Positions 8,180 to 15,912 of a stretch of 64,000 nt of DNA are shown piece after piece. A model generated the notes under the pieces. The model worked only from the letters and a program-made list of their open reading frames with translations, did no database searches and was not told where the DNA came from. The position numbers were made by a program, and so were the translations under genes. Positions within the stretch are counted from its first letter, which is position 1. The number at the start of each line of letters is the position of its first letter. This DNA is from Xenophilus arseniciresistens. GTDB lineage: Bacteria > Pseudomonadota > Gammaproteobacteria > Burkholderiales > Burkholderiaceae_C. The stretch is taken from contig NZ_JAQIPB010000002.1 of NCBI RefSeq assembly GCF_028023875.1, positions 434,001 to 498,000 on the forward strand. Reading direction: 5' to 3'.

Positions 8180-9207
8180 CACTTGCCGGCCGCAGCCTTG
8201 AGCAGGCGCTCCGTCCATTCCTTGCTGACGTCAGCTTCCAGGTACTTGCGCACCGCAGGCTGCGCAGCCTTGCGGAACACGTCGATCTCGGCAGCGGTCA
8301 GTTCGGTCACCTGCATGCCCTTTTCAGACAGCACCTTCTTGGCCGACAGGTCCTGCTCACGCGTCATGTCGCGGTGGATCTTCTTGGCGATCTGCACGCC
8401 TTCATCCACGGCTTTTTTCTCGGCGGGCGAAAGACCGTTGTAGAAGCGGTCGCTCACCAGGTAGGCATGCAGGCTGTAGACATGACCGTCCAGCGTCACG
8501 TGCTTCTGGCTCTGGTAGAGGCTGGCGGCCAGGATGTTGGTCACGCCGTTTTCCTGACCGTCGGCCGTGCCCTGCGCAAGGGCTGCCGGCAGCTCGCCCC
8601 AATCGATCGCGGTGGGGCTGCCGCCCAGCGCCTTGACCAGCTCGATGAACACCGGGCTGGGCTGCACGCGCATCTTCAGGCCCTTCATGTCCTCGGGCGT
8701 CTTGATGGGACGCTTGTTGTTGGTGAAGTGGCGGATGCCGTTGTCCGCGTAGCCCATCAGGCGGATGCCGGTCTTCTTGCGCATGTCTTCGGCCAGGTCC
8801 TTGCCGAACTGGCCGTCGAGCACGGCGTAGGCATGCGCGTGGTCGTTGAAGATGTAGGGCAGGCCGAAGATGTTGAAGGTCTTGTAGACCCCCGGGATGC
8901 CGCCGTCATGGACCACCGCCAGCTCAACGCTGCCCAGGCGCAGCCCTTCCATCATCTGCTGCGCGGTACCCAGCTGGCCGGCCGGATAGAGTTCCACCTT
9001 GATGGAACCGTTGGTGGCCTTCTCCACGTGCTCCTTGAACGCCACGGCCGCCACGTGCTTGGGCTGGTCGTTCTTGGCAGGTTGAAAGTGCGCGTACTTC
9101 AGCACCTTGGCTTGCTGCTGGGCGTGCGCCGGCAGCACGCCCATGGCCAGGGTGGTGGCCAGAGCCGCGGCTGTGGCGGCCAGGGTGCGGCGCTTGTTCG
9201 CATTCAT
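8179..9207 (-). CDS. dctP: TRAP transporter substrate-binding protein, DctP family
   Basis: 342 aa. The signal peptide is MNANKRRTLAATAAALATTL through ...LPAHA, with the mature start at QQQAKVLKYAHFQPAKNDQPKH. Typical DctP/TeaA features are GLKMRVQPSPVFIELVKALGGSP (the conserved Arg that salt-bridges the carboxylate) and the ADGQENGVTNI stretch. It delivers an organic acid to the DctQM permease encoded immediately upstream on the same strand (gap 41 bp). The ligand cannot be predicted; the downstream kinase suggests a sugar acid. Confidence 0.93.
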   Translation of the reverse strand: MNANKRRTLAATAAALATTLAMGVLPAHAQQQAKVLKYAHFQPAKNDQPKHVAAVAFKEHVEKATNGSIKVELYPAGQLGTAQQMMEGLRLGSVELAVVHDGGIPGVYKTFNIFGLPYIFNDHAHAYAVLDGQFGKDLAEDMRKKTGIRLMGYADNGIRHFTNNKRPIKTPEDMKGLKMRVQPSPVFIELVKALGGSPTAIDWGELPAALAQGTADGQENGVTNILAASLYQSQKHVTLDGHVYSLHAYLVSDRFYNGLSPAEKKAVDEGVQIAKKIHRDMTREQDLSAKKVLSEKGMQVTELTAAEIDVFRKAAQPAVRKYLEADVSKEWTERLLKAAAGK

Positions 9208-9248
9208 GCGTTGTGTCTCCAGTTGGGGTTGTGGGAAGAAAGACAGGC

Positions 9249-10538
9249 TCAGTGCGCGTAGCCCAGCAGGCCTGGCAGCCAGGTCGACAGTGCTGGAACG
9301 AAGGTGAGCAGCGCCAGGACGATGAGCAGCGCGATCAGCATGGGCCTGGCCTCGCGAACCATCGGTCCCATGGGCACGCCCGAAACGATGGATGTCACGA
9401 ACAGCAGCCCCCCGACCGGCGGCGTGATCATTCCCAGCGTCAGATTGACGATGACGACGATCGCGAAATGCAGGGGGTTCAGCCCGGCGGCATCGGCCAG
9501 CGGCGCCAGGATGGGCACCATGATCATCACGCCGGGCAGCGGCTCGATGAAGATGCCCACGAGCAGAAGCAGAACGTTGATGGCCACCAGCAGCGCCACC
9601 TGAGACAGATGCAGGCCTGCGATCCATGCGGCCACGGTCTGCGGTATCTGGCCGACCGTGAGCACCCAGGCGAACACCGCCGAGGTGGCCACGATGAAGA
9701 GGATGGACGCCGTCATCAGCGCCGTGCGGAACAGAATGGCCGGCAGCATGTTCATGCGCAGCGTGCCGTATACGAAGCGCCCGACCAGCAGCGCATACAG
9801 CACCGCGGCGGCGGACGCCTCGGTCGGCGTGAAGACGCCGAAATGGATGCCGCCCAGGATGATGAAGGGCAGCACCAGCGCGGGCACTGCGCGCACGAAG
9901 AGCCTGAAGATGGGCGTCGGATCCAGCAGCGCTGCGGAACTGCGGTAGTCGCGCCTGACGCTCACGAGGTGGTTGACGATGGCCAGCGAGAGCGCGATGA
10001 GCACGCCCGGCATCACACCGGCAAGGAAAAGGCCGGTCATGGTCACGCTGTTGTCCGTCAGCGCGTACACGATCATGATGATCGACGGCGGAATGATCGG
10101 CCCGACGATGGCGGTGGAGGCGGTGAGCGCCGCTGCATATGCGTCGCTGTAGCCCGCTTTCTTCATCATCTTGATCAGCATCGCGCCCGGCCCTGCCGCG
10201 TCGGCCAGCGCCGAGCCGCTGATGCCCGAGAAGAAGGTCAGCGTGAGGATGTTTGCGTGGCCCAGGCCCCCGCGCCGCCGGCCCACGAGGCGCGCCGCGA
10301 ACTGCAGCAGCACGTCGGTGAGCGCGCCGCCAGACATCAGCTCGGCCGCCAGGATGAAGAAGGGAATGGCCAGCAGCGGAAAGCTGTCGAGCCCGCTGAA
10401 CAGGTTCTGCGTGACGATCAGGCCCGACAGGCCCGGCTTCATCGCCAGCGCGGCGAGACCCGCTATGAGCATGGCGAAGGCAATGGGGACACCCAGGGCC
10501 ATCAGGCCGATGAAGCTGATCGAGAGTACGGCGCTCAT
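9249..10538 (-). CDS. dctM: TRAP transporter large permease subunit, DctM family
   Basis: 429 aa starting MSAVLSISFIGLMALGVPIAFAML (ATG at 10538, 16 bp after the dctQ stop). About a dozen hydrophobic helices. The family motifs PFFILAAELMSGGALTDVL, GISGSALADAAGPGAML and the C-terminal ITPPVGGLLFV loop are present. It forms the Na+-coupled channel of the TRAP carrier with DctQ. An upstream in-frame codon would add 20 non-hydrophobic residues overlapping dctQ, so it was rejected. Confidence 0.93.
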   Translation of the reverse strand: MSAVLSISFIGLMALGVPIAFAMLIAGLAALAMKPGLSGLIVTQNLFSGLDSFPLLAIPFFILAAELMSGGALTDVLLQFAARLVGRRRGGLGHANILTLTFFSGISGSALADAAGPGAMLIKMMKKAGYSDAYAAALTASTAIVGPIIPPSIIMIVYALTDNSVTMTGLFLAGVMPGVLIALSLAIVNHLVSVRRDYRSSAALLDPTPIFRLFVRAVPALVLPFIILGGIHFGVFTPTEASAAAVLYALLVGRFVYGTLRMNMLPAILFRTALMTASILFIVATSAVFAWVLTVGQIPQTVAAWIAGLHLSQVALLVAINVLLLLVGIFIEPLPGVMIMVPILAPLADAAGLNPLHFAIVVIVNLTLGMITPPVGGLLFVTSIVSGVPMGPMVREARPMLIALLIVLALLTFVPALSTWLPGLLGYAH

Positions 10539-10554
10539 GTCTGCCTGCTCCGCT

Positions 10555-11100
10555 TCACAGGGCCTGAGGGTCGAAGCCCTCGACCTTTTCCCATTCACCC
10601 GTGGCGATCCAGCGCCGCGCGATGAGCGTCAGGTGCAAGAGCATCAGCGCCGCACCGATCGGGATGGCCAGGTAAACCTTGCCGAAAGACCAGCCGAGCA
10701 CGGGCGTTTCCTGCTCCCAGCCGAACTGCGCGTATTCGATGCCCAGCCAGATCACGATCAGCAGGGTGACGGCAAGGACGGCGACGACCAGCCCGCGCAC
10801 CATGCGCGCGCCCGCAGGCCGCAGGCTCTGCGACAGGGTGTCGATGGCAATGTGCCCGCCCACGCGCAGCGCGAGTCCGGCGCCCAGGAAGGCTGTCCAG
10901 ATCATCATGTAGCGGGTCACTTCTTCCACCCACGTGAAGGAGTAGCCGAAGGCGTAGCGGGAAATCACATTGACGATGACCAGCGCCGCCATCACGCCCA
11001 CCAGGCCGATCAGCACCCAGCGATTGGCGGTCATCAGCCAGTTCTCCCAGGAGGTGGCCGGTCGCGTTGCGGCCTCGGTCGCCGGATTCGCCGTAGTCAT
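10555..11100 (-). CDS. dctQ: TRAP transporter small permease subunit, DctQ family
   Basis: 181 aa with four predicted membrane helices. The family motif ISRYAFGYSFTWVEEVTRYMMIW lies near residues 46-68. An AAGGAGACAAAGACAG ribosome-binding region precedes the ATG at 11100. It is the first gene of the operon dctQ-dctM-dctP-dehydrogenase-rraA-kinase and is divergent from the GntR regulator at 11232. The operator-like palindrome at 11162 lies in its control region. Confidence 0.92.
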   Translation of the reverse strand: MTTANPATEAATRPATSWENWLMTANRWVLIGLVGVMAALVIVNVISRYAFGYSFTWVEEVTRYMMIWTAFLGAGLALRVGGHIAIDTLSQSLRPAGARMVRGLVVAVLAVTLLIVIWLGIEYAQFGWEQETPVLGWSFGKVYLAIPIGAALMLLHLTLIARRWIATGEWEKVEGFDPQAL

Positions 11101-11161
11101 CTGTCTTTGTCTCCTTCTTGCCAGCCCTTGGGGCTGCTTATCTTCGATGTATCGTATCTAA

Positions 11162-11181
11162 TATCTCAGATAGAGCATGCT
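11162..11181. promoter_or_regulatory. Putative GntR operator between dctQ and gntR
   Basis: TATCTCAGATA (11162-11172) is a perfect 11-bp palindrome. It is followed by AGCATGCT (11174-11181), also self-complementary, and preceded by further TATC repeats (11151-11160). The A+T-rich cluster stands out in a G+C-rich window and lies midway between two divergent genes, where a FadR-type regulator would be expected to bind. Operator assignment is inference. Confidence 0.5.
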
Positions 11182-11231
11182 AGGAAACCCTTAAACTGCG
11201 CGAGCTCGAACCATCTTCGAAAGAGACACCC

Positions 11232-11882
11232 ATGAACGCGCCACTGCTCGTCGAGCGCCCTCAACTGCTGACCGACATCGCCTACGACCGCCTGCGCGAG
11301 GGGATCGTGGCCGGCGATCTGAAGCTGGGCGAACAGGTGTCCGAGGCGCAGCTTGCGCAGCGCATGGGCATCAGCAAGACGCCCGTTCGAGAGGCGCTGG
11401 TGCGACTGAAGATGGAGGGCCTGGTGGAGATCGTTCCCCAGAAGGGCACCTTCGTGTTCAAGCTGACGCCCGAGCAGGTCGGGCAGCTCTGCCGCTACCG
11501 GGCCATGATCGAAACGCAGGCCCTGCGCGAAGCCGCTGCCGTGCAGCCGCGCGAGCTGATCTCGCGCCTGTCGGCGCATGTGGCCGAGATGGTGGTTCAG
11601 GAGAAGGCCGGCGACACCAGCAAGCTGTCGCGCATCGACATGAACTTCCACTACGAGTTCCTGGCCTGCTGCACCAACCCTTACTTGCGTGCAGCGTACG
11701 AGCTCATCCGCTACCAGCTCATCGCATTGCGACACCGCTCGCCGATCAGCAACATGGTCGACAGCCACCAGATCCTGATTGACCTGCTCGAAAAGGGCGA
11801 CATCGAGGCGGCTGCACGCCAGTTGCACGAGCACGTGCTCGAGAACGAGGCGCGGTACAGCGCGGCGTGCTCGGGCGCATAG
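11232..11882 (+). CDS. GntR-family transcriptional regulator, FadR/FCD subfamily
   Basis: 216 aa. The winged helix-turn-helix covers about residues 12-75 (LREGIVAGDLKLGEQVSEAQLAQRMGISKTPVREALVRLKMEGLV). The all-helical FCD ligand-binding domain follows from about residue 85, with metal-binding candidates in the RIDMNFHYEFL region. It is divergent from the TRAP operon and probably represses it until the sugar or organic acid, or its catabolite, binds. Confidence 0.92.
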   Translation: MNAPLLVERPQLLTDIAYDRLREGIVAGDLKLGEQVSEAQLAQRMGISKTPVREALVRLKMEGLVEIVPQKGTFVFKLTPEQVGQLCRYRAMIETQALREAAAVQPRELISRLSAHVAEMVVQEKAGDTSKLSRIDMNFHYEFLACCTNPYLRAAYELIRYQLIALRHRSPISNMVDSHQILIDLLEKGDIEAAARQLHEHVLENEARYSAACSGA

Positions 11883-11936
11883 CTCTGGACATGGGGCGGC
11901 CCGACCCGCACGGGCGGCAGCCGGCAACGCCCCGGC

Positions 11937-12980
11937 TCACAGCAGCAGCACGCACCCAAGCACCAGCCCGGCCAGCCAGAGCGTCTCGGCCAGGATCAGC
12001 AGCATGGGCCGCCAGCCGGCCTGCGCCAGCTGTGCGAAGGAGGTCTTCAGGCCCAGTGCCGCAATGGCCACGACCAGGCAGCCGCGCGAGAGCTGGTTGG
12101 CGGCCTCCTGGATCGCGGCGGTGATCAGGCCTGCGGAGTTGGTCGCCACCAGCACGACGAACATCCAGAGGAACCAGGGCACCAGGCCGAGGCCCGGAGT
12201 GTGGTTGGCCGCATCGCCCGGCATGCTGCGCGCGCGAGCCTGCCGGAACGCCGCCGACACCACCACGACCACCACCGTCAGCAGCGCCACACGCAGCAGC
12301 TTGACCAGGGTGGCAATGTCGCCGGTCGCGTGGTCCAGCATGTAGCCGGCGCCGACCACCTGGGCCACGTCATGGATGGTGCCGCCCAGGAACAGGCCCG
12401 CCAGCGCCGGCGGCAGGTGCAGCAGGCGCGCCACCACCGGGTACAGCACCATGGCCGCCGTCGACAGCAGCGTGACCGTCACCACCACCATCAGGGTGAA
12501 GCGGTCGCTGTTGCGGTCGCGCGGCAGCACGGCCGACAGCGCCAGCGCGGCCGAGGCCCCGCAGATGGCGACGGCGCCGCCCGACAGCGTGGCCTCTGCC
12601 CGCGTGAGGCCCAGCCGCCGCCCGAGCCACTGCGCCAGCAGCAAGGTCGTGACCACGCCGGCCACCACCACCATCGCCGTGCTCCAGCCCAGGGCGGCGA
12701 TCTGCGCAGCCGTGATGCGCGCGCCCAGCAGGCCCACCCCCAGGCGCAGCACGGTGCGGGCGCAGAACTCGATCCCCGGCCGGCTGCGCGCATCGGCATG
12801 CAGGTGATGCAGGGCCATGCCGAAGAACAGGGCATAGAGCAGTTGGGGACCGCCGTGCAGCGTGGCGACGAAGGTGGCCGCCATGGCAAGCAGCGCCGAC
12901 AGGCCAAAGCCCGGCCACAGCTGCGACACGCGGGCCGCAGCCACCGCCAGCAGGGGCATCTGGGCCCGGAGTCGTTCCAT
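11937..12980 (-). CDS. YeiH/UPF0324 putative sulfate exporter family membrane protein
   Basis: 347 aa, about ten hydrophobic helices. Conserved family segments are LRLGVGLLGARIT, LSGGAVAICGASAALAL and GLFLGGTIHDVAQVVGAGY. The family is annotated as putative sulfate/sulfite exporters and is related to transporters found beside taurine and other sulfonate degradation genes. It is the last gene of the IclR-controlled operon, which also holds a thiol dioxygenase, so export of sulfite or sulfate from sulfur oxidation is a sensible inference. The ATG at 12980 is chosen over a TTG two codons upstream. Confidence 0.87.
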   Translation of the reverse strand: MERLRAQMPLLAVAAARVSQLWPGFGLSALLAMAATFVATLHGGPQLLYALFFGMALHHLHADARSRPGIEFCARTVLRLGVGLLGARITAAQIAALGWSTAMVVVAGVVTTLLLAQWLGRRLGLTRAEATLSGGAVAICGASAALALSAVLPRDRNSDRFTLMVVVTVTLLSTAAMVLYPVVARLLHLPPALAGLFLGGTIHDVAQVVGAGYMLDHATGDIATLVKLLRVALLTVVVVVVSAAFRQARARSMPGDAANHTPGLGLVPWFLWMFVVLVATNSAGLITAAIQEAANQLSRGCLVVAIAALGLKTSFAQLAQAGWRPMLLILAETLWLAGLVLGCVLLL

Positions 12981-13041
12981 GGTCAAGCGGGCCTCAAGCG
13001 CGCAGCGGGCCCGCTGCGCGCCCTGCGTTCTTCAAAGCGGC

Positions 13042-14022
13042 TCACCCGTCCACCTGGATCTTCTCTTTCTGGATCAGCTCCTTGAAGAACATGCTGTCAT
13101 CGCGCACCCGCCGGCCGAAAGCCTCGTGGGCCTCGAAGTCGGGATACAGCGCAGACAGCAGCAGTTGCTGTCTGGCTGCAGGCGCGGTCATGGTCCTGTG
13201 CGCTGCATCGCTCATCCGCGCGACGATCTCGGCCGGGGTGCCCTTGGGCGCGAACAGGGCGAACCAGCTGCGCGTGTCGAGGTCGAAGCCCAGCTCCTTG
13301 AGCGTCGGCACGTCCGCAAGCTCCGGGTTGCGCGCGCGCGTGGTGGAGGCCAGGCCCTTGAGCACGCCGTCCTTCACGCGTGGCATGGTGACCGGGTCGT
13401 ACATCACGTCCACCCGGCCGCCCACCAGGTCGTTCATGGACTCCATGGAGCCTTTGTAGGGCACATGGACCACGTCGATGCCGGCCTGCTTGTGCAGCAG
13501 CACGCCGGTCAGGTGCACGATGGATCCCACGCCGTTGGAGGCGAAGGTGTACTTGCCGGGGGCGGCCTTGGCCGCCTTGATGAAATCGCCGTAGTGCGCC
13601 CAGGGCGCGTCCTTGAAGGTGGTGATCAGCCCGTAGCTGGAGGCGAGCTTGGCGACGGGCACGAAGTCGTCGGCCGTGAATTTCAGTTTGCGGATCCACG
13701 GCGCGACGGCCACGGCGGCCGTGGGCGCCACGAGGAAGGTGTAGCCATCGGGCGTGGCGCGCGCGGCCAGCTCGGTGCCCAGGGTGGCGCCGGCGCCCGG
13801 CTTGTTGTCCACGATCACGGGCTGCCCCAGCTCCCTCGAAACGCCGTCGGCGATGAAGCGCGCGATCTGGTCCGACAAGCCACCCGGCGGATACGGACTG
13901 ATGAAGCGAAGTGCCTTGTTCGGCCATGGGCTGGCGGACTGGGCCCATGACTGGCCCACGACGAAGGGCAGCGCCATGGCTGCGGCGGCACTGCCACAGA
14001 AGCTGCGGCGATTGGGTTTCAC
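13042..14022 (-). CDS. Bug/TctC-family substrate-binding protein
   Basis: 326 aa from a GTG at 14022. The GTG is supported by a CAAGGAGTACGCC ribosome-binding site and by the signal peptide that starts KPNRRSFCGSAAAAMALPF, a twin-Arg-like N-terminus. The longer ATG reading would place 51 unlikely residues before it. Mature motifs are WPNKALRFISPYPPGG, GQPVIVDNKPGAGA, ATPDGYTF and VPYKGS. It lies 61 bp upstream of the YeiH gene and is the second of two adjacent Bug proteins in this operon. Confidence 0.9.
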   Translation of the reverse strand: MKPNRRSFCGSAAAAMALPFVVGQSWAQSASPWPNKALRFISPYPPGGLSDQIARFIADGVSRELGQPVIVDNKPGAGATLGTELAARATPDGYTFLVAPTAAVAVAPWIRKLKFTADDFVPVAKLASSYGLITTFKDAPWAHYGDFIKAAKAAPGKYTFASNGVGSIVHLTGVLLHKQAGIDVVHVPYKGSMESMNDLVGGRVDVMYDPVTMPRVKDGVLKGLASTTRARNPELADVPTLKELGFDLDTRSWFALFAPKGTPAEIVARMSDAAHRTMTAPAARQQLLLSALYPDFEAHEAFGRRVRDDSMFFKELIQKEKIQVDG

Positions 14023-14074
14023 GGCGTACTCCTTGAGAGGGTCTTGGGGGATGGGGCGGGCGTGAGGGCACCGT

Positions 14075-15058
14075 TCAGTTCCTGCGCACCCCGATGGCGG
14101 GCAGAAGCTGGGCGTACATCCTTTCGTCGGCCGCCAGCGCGGTGCGAAAGGCCTGGGGCGGCTGCCAGGCAGCAATGGAATTGGCCCGCACGAGCGCGTC
14201 CTGCACTTCCTTTTGCGTGAGCACGCTGCGCAGCGCGCCGGAGAGCTTGGCGACGACGGGGGCAGGCGTTCCCTTGGGCGCCAGCACGCCCCAGCCCGAC
14301 CCCCTGGAGCTCTCGATGCGCAAGCCTTCTTCGGCCAGCGTGGGCACCTGCGGCAGCTCGGGGTGCCGCGCCTGGTAGAAGGTGGCCAGGGGGCGGACCC
14401 GCTCGGCCTTCACCATGGGCGTGATCGCGCCATCGATGACGAAATCGACCTCCCCGGCCACCAGCGCATTGGCCGCATCGGCCGAGCCGCGGAACGGCAC
14501 GTGCAGCAGCTCGATGCCGGCATCGCGCGCCAGCGTCGCGCCATAGACATGGCCTGCCGACGCCTCCCCCGCCGATCCGAACGAGAGCTTGCCCGGGTTC
14601 TTCTTCGCGTGGTCGATGAACTCGCGCACGCTGGTCACGGGCAGCGACTTGCGAACCGCCATGACGGCCACGTAGTCGGCCACACCGCCGATGGCTTCGA
14701 AGCTGTCCAGGCTGTAGCCCAGCTTGCGCAGGTTGGGCAGGACGGTGAAGCTCGATGCGGCGCCCAGCAGCAGCGTGTAGCCGTCGGGCGGCGCCGCGGC
14801 CACATGCTCGGTGCCGATCTGCGTGGTGGCGCCCGCCTTGTTCTCGACCACGAAGCTGGCCTCGAGCGCACGGCCCAGCCGGTCTGCCACCAGCCGCCCC
14901 AGAATGTCGGACGAGCCGCCTGGCGGGAACGGCACCACCATGCGCACGGGCCGGGTCGGCCATGCCTCCTGGCCCCATGCGCCGGGCGAGACCGCCCATG
15001 CGGGCAGCAGCACCGCAAGCGGCGCCAGCAACCTCGAACGTTGCACCACTTCAGTCAT
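14075..15058 (-). CDS. Bug/TctC-family substrate-binding protein
   Basis: 327 aa. The ATG at 15058 lies 8 bp after GAAGGAG. An ATG two codons upstream (15064) is too close to that ribosome-binding site. The signal peptide ends near PGAWGQEAWPTRPVRMVVPF. PPGGSSDILGRLVADRLGRAL and APPDGYTLLLGA are characteristic. It lies 73 bp downstream of the crotonase gene. Two adjacent Bug proteins in one operon suggest two related ligands or one ligand with paralogous receptors. Confidence 0.9.
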   Translation of the reverse strand: MTEVVQRSRLLAPLAVLLPAWAVSPGAWGQEAWPTRPVRMVVPFPPGGSSDILGRLVADRLGRALEASFVVENKAGATTQIGTEHVAAAPPDGYTLLLGAASSFTVLPNLRKLGYSLDSFEAIGGVADYVAVMAVRKSLPVTSVREFIDHAKKNPGKLSFGSAGEASAGHVYGATLARDAGIELLHVPFRGSADAANALVAGEVDFVIDGAITPMVKAERVRPLATFYQARHPELPQVPTLAEEGLRIESSRGSGWGVLAPKGTPAPVVAKLSGALRSVLTQKEVQDALVRANSIAAWQPPQAFRTALAADERMYAQLLPAIGVRRN

Positions 15059-15131
15059 CGACATGTCTCCTTCAGGAATGCTGCTTCGCCCTGCCCTGCT
15101 CTTGGGCATTGGGGCGCGGGCCGCGACGCGA

Positions 15132-15869
15132 TCAGCGCCCCGTGTAGTTCGGCGCGCGCTTCTCCCGGAAGGCGGCCATGCCCTCCTTGATGTCCTCGCT
15201 CTCGCGCACTTCGTTGAGCTGGCGCAGGGTTTCCGACATGGCTTCGGCCGGGCTCTTGGGCAGCACATGCTGGTTGACGAAGCGCTTGATGGTGGTGAGC
15301 ACCAGCGGCGCCGAATCGGCGAGGGCCTGGGCTTGCTGCATCGCCACCTCGAGCTGCTGGCCGGTGGGCACCAGATCGCTCACCAGGCCGATGTCATAGG
15401 CCCGCTGCGCGGCCATGGGCCGGCCCAGCAGCATGAGGTCCATGGCGGCCTTGTGCGGGATGCGGGCCGCGAGCCCGGCGATCATTCCGCCGGTGAAGCC
15501 CAGCCGGGCCTCCGGGTACGAGAACTTGGTGTTCTCGGCCGCCACGATGAGGTCGCACATCATCGTCAGCACCATCGCGCCGCCGACCACCCAGCCGGCA
15601 GTGGCCGCGACGATGGGCTTGTCGGTGGTGAAGCCCGAGCCGGGAATGCAGCGCCAGAGTTCGGGCAGGTTGCTCACGTCGGCGCCCGAAGAGAAAGCGT
15701 CGTCTCCCGCGCCGGTGATGACCGCCACACGCTGCGCGGACGCATCGAACGCGGCGAAACCTGCCTGCAGCTCCAGCGCGGTCTCCTTGCAAATGGCGTT
15801 CTTGCGCGCGGGGCGGTTGATCGTGAACAGCGTGACCTTGCCGTGGTGCTCAATCGTGATCTGCGACAT
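15132..15869 (-). CDS. Enoyl-CoA hydratase/isomerase (crotonase) family protein
   Basis: 245 aa starting MSQITIEHHGKVTLFTINRP. Oxyanion-hole segments: AFSSGADVSNL (first) and ATAGWVVGGAMVLTMMCDL (second), followed by FSYPEARLGFTGG. The Glu in PEARLG takes the place of one of the usual hydratase glutamates. An AGGAGACAT ribosome-binding site precedes the ATG. Crotonases hydrate, isomerise, hydrolyse or cleave acyl-CoA thioesters; the DMSP enzyme DmdD is a crotonase that handles a sulfur-bearing acyl-CoA. It lies 43 bp after the acyl-CoA synthetase gene. The reaction is not determined by sequence. Confidence 0.9.
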   Translation of the reverse strand: MSQITIEHHGKVTLFTINRPARKNAICKETALELQAGFAAFDASAQRVAVITGAGDDAFSSGADVSNLPELWRCIPGSGFTTDKPIVAATAGWVVGGAMVLTMMCDLIVAAENTKFSYPEARLGFTGGMIAGLAARIPHKAAMDLMLLGRPMAAQRAYDIGLVSDLVPTGQQLEVAMQQAQALADSAPLVLTTIKRFVNQHVLPKSPAEAMSETLRQLNEVRESEDIKEGMAAFREKRAPNYTGR

Positions 15870-15912
15870 ATGTCTCCTATGACGTTCTGGGAAAGAGAGG
15901 GGTTCGAAGGCT

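Noticed and set aside
9213-10625. A 470-codon plus-strand frame opposite dctM.
   Set aside because: Extremely polar Arg/His/Asp/Gln repeats, no domain, and a well-supported membrane protein gene on the other strand.
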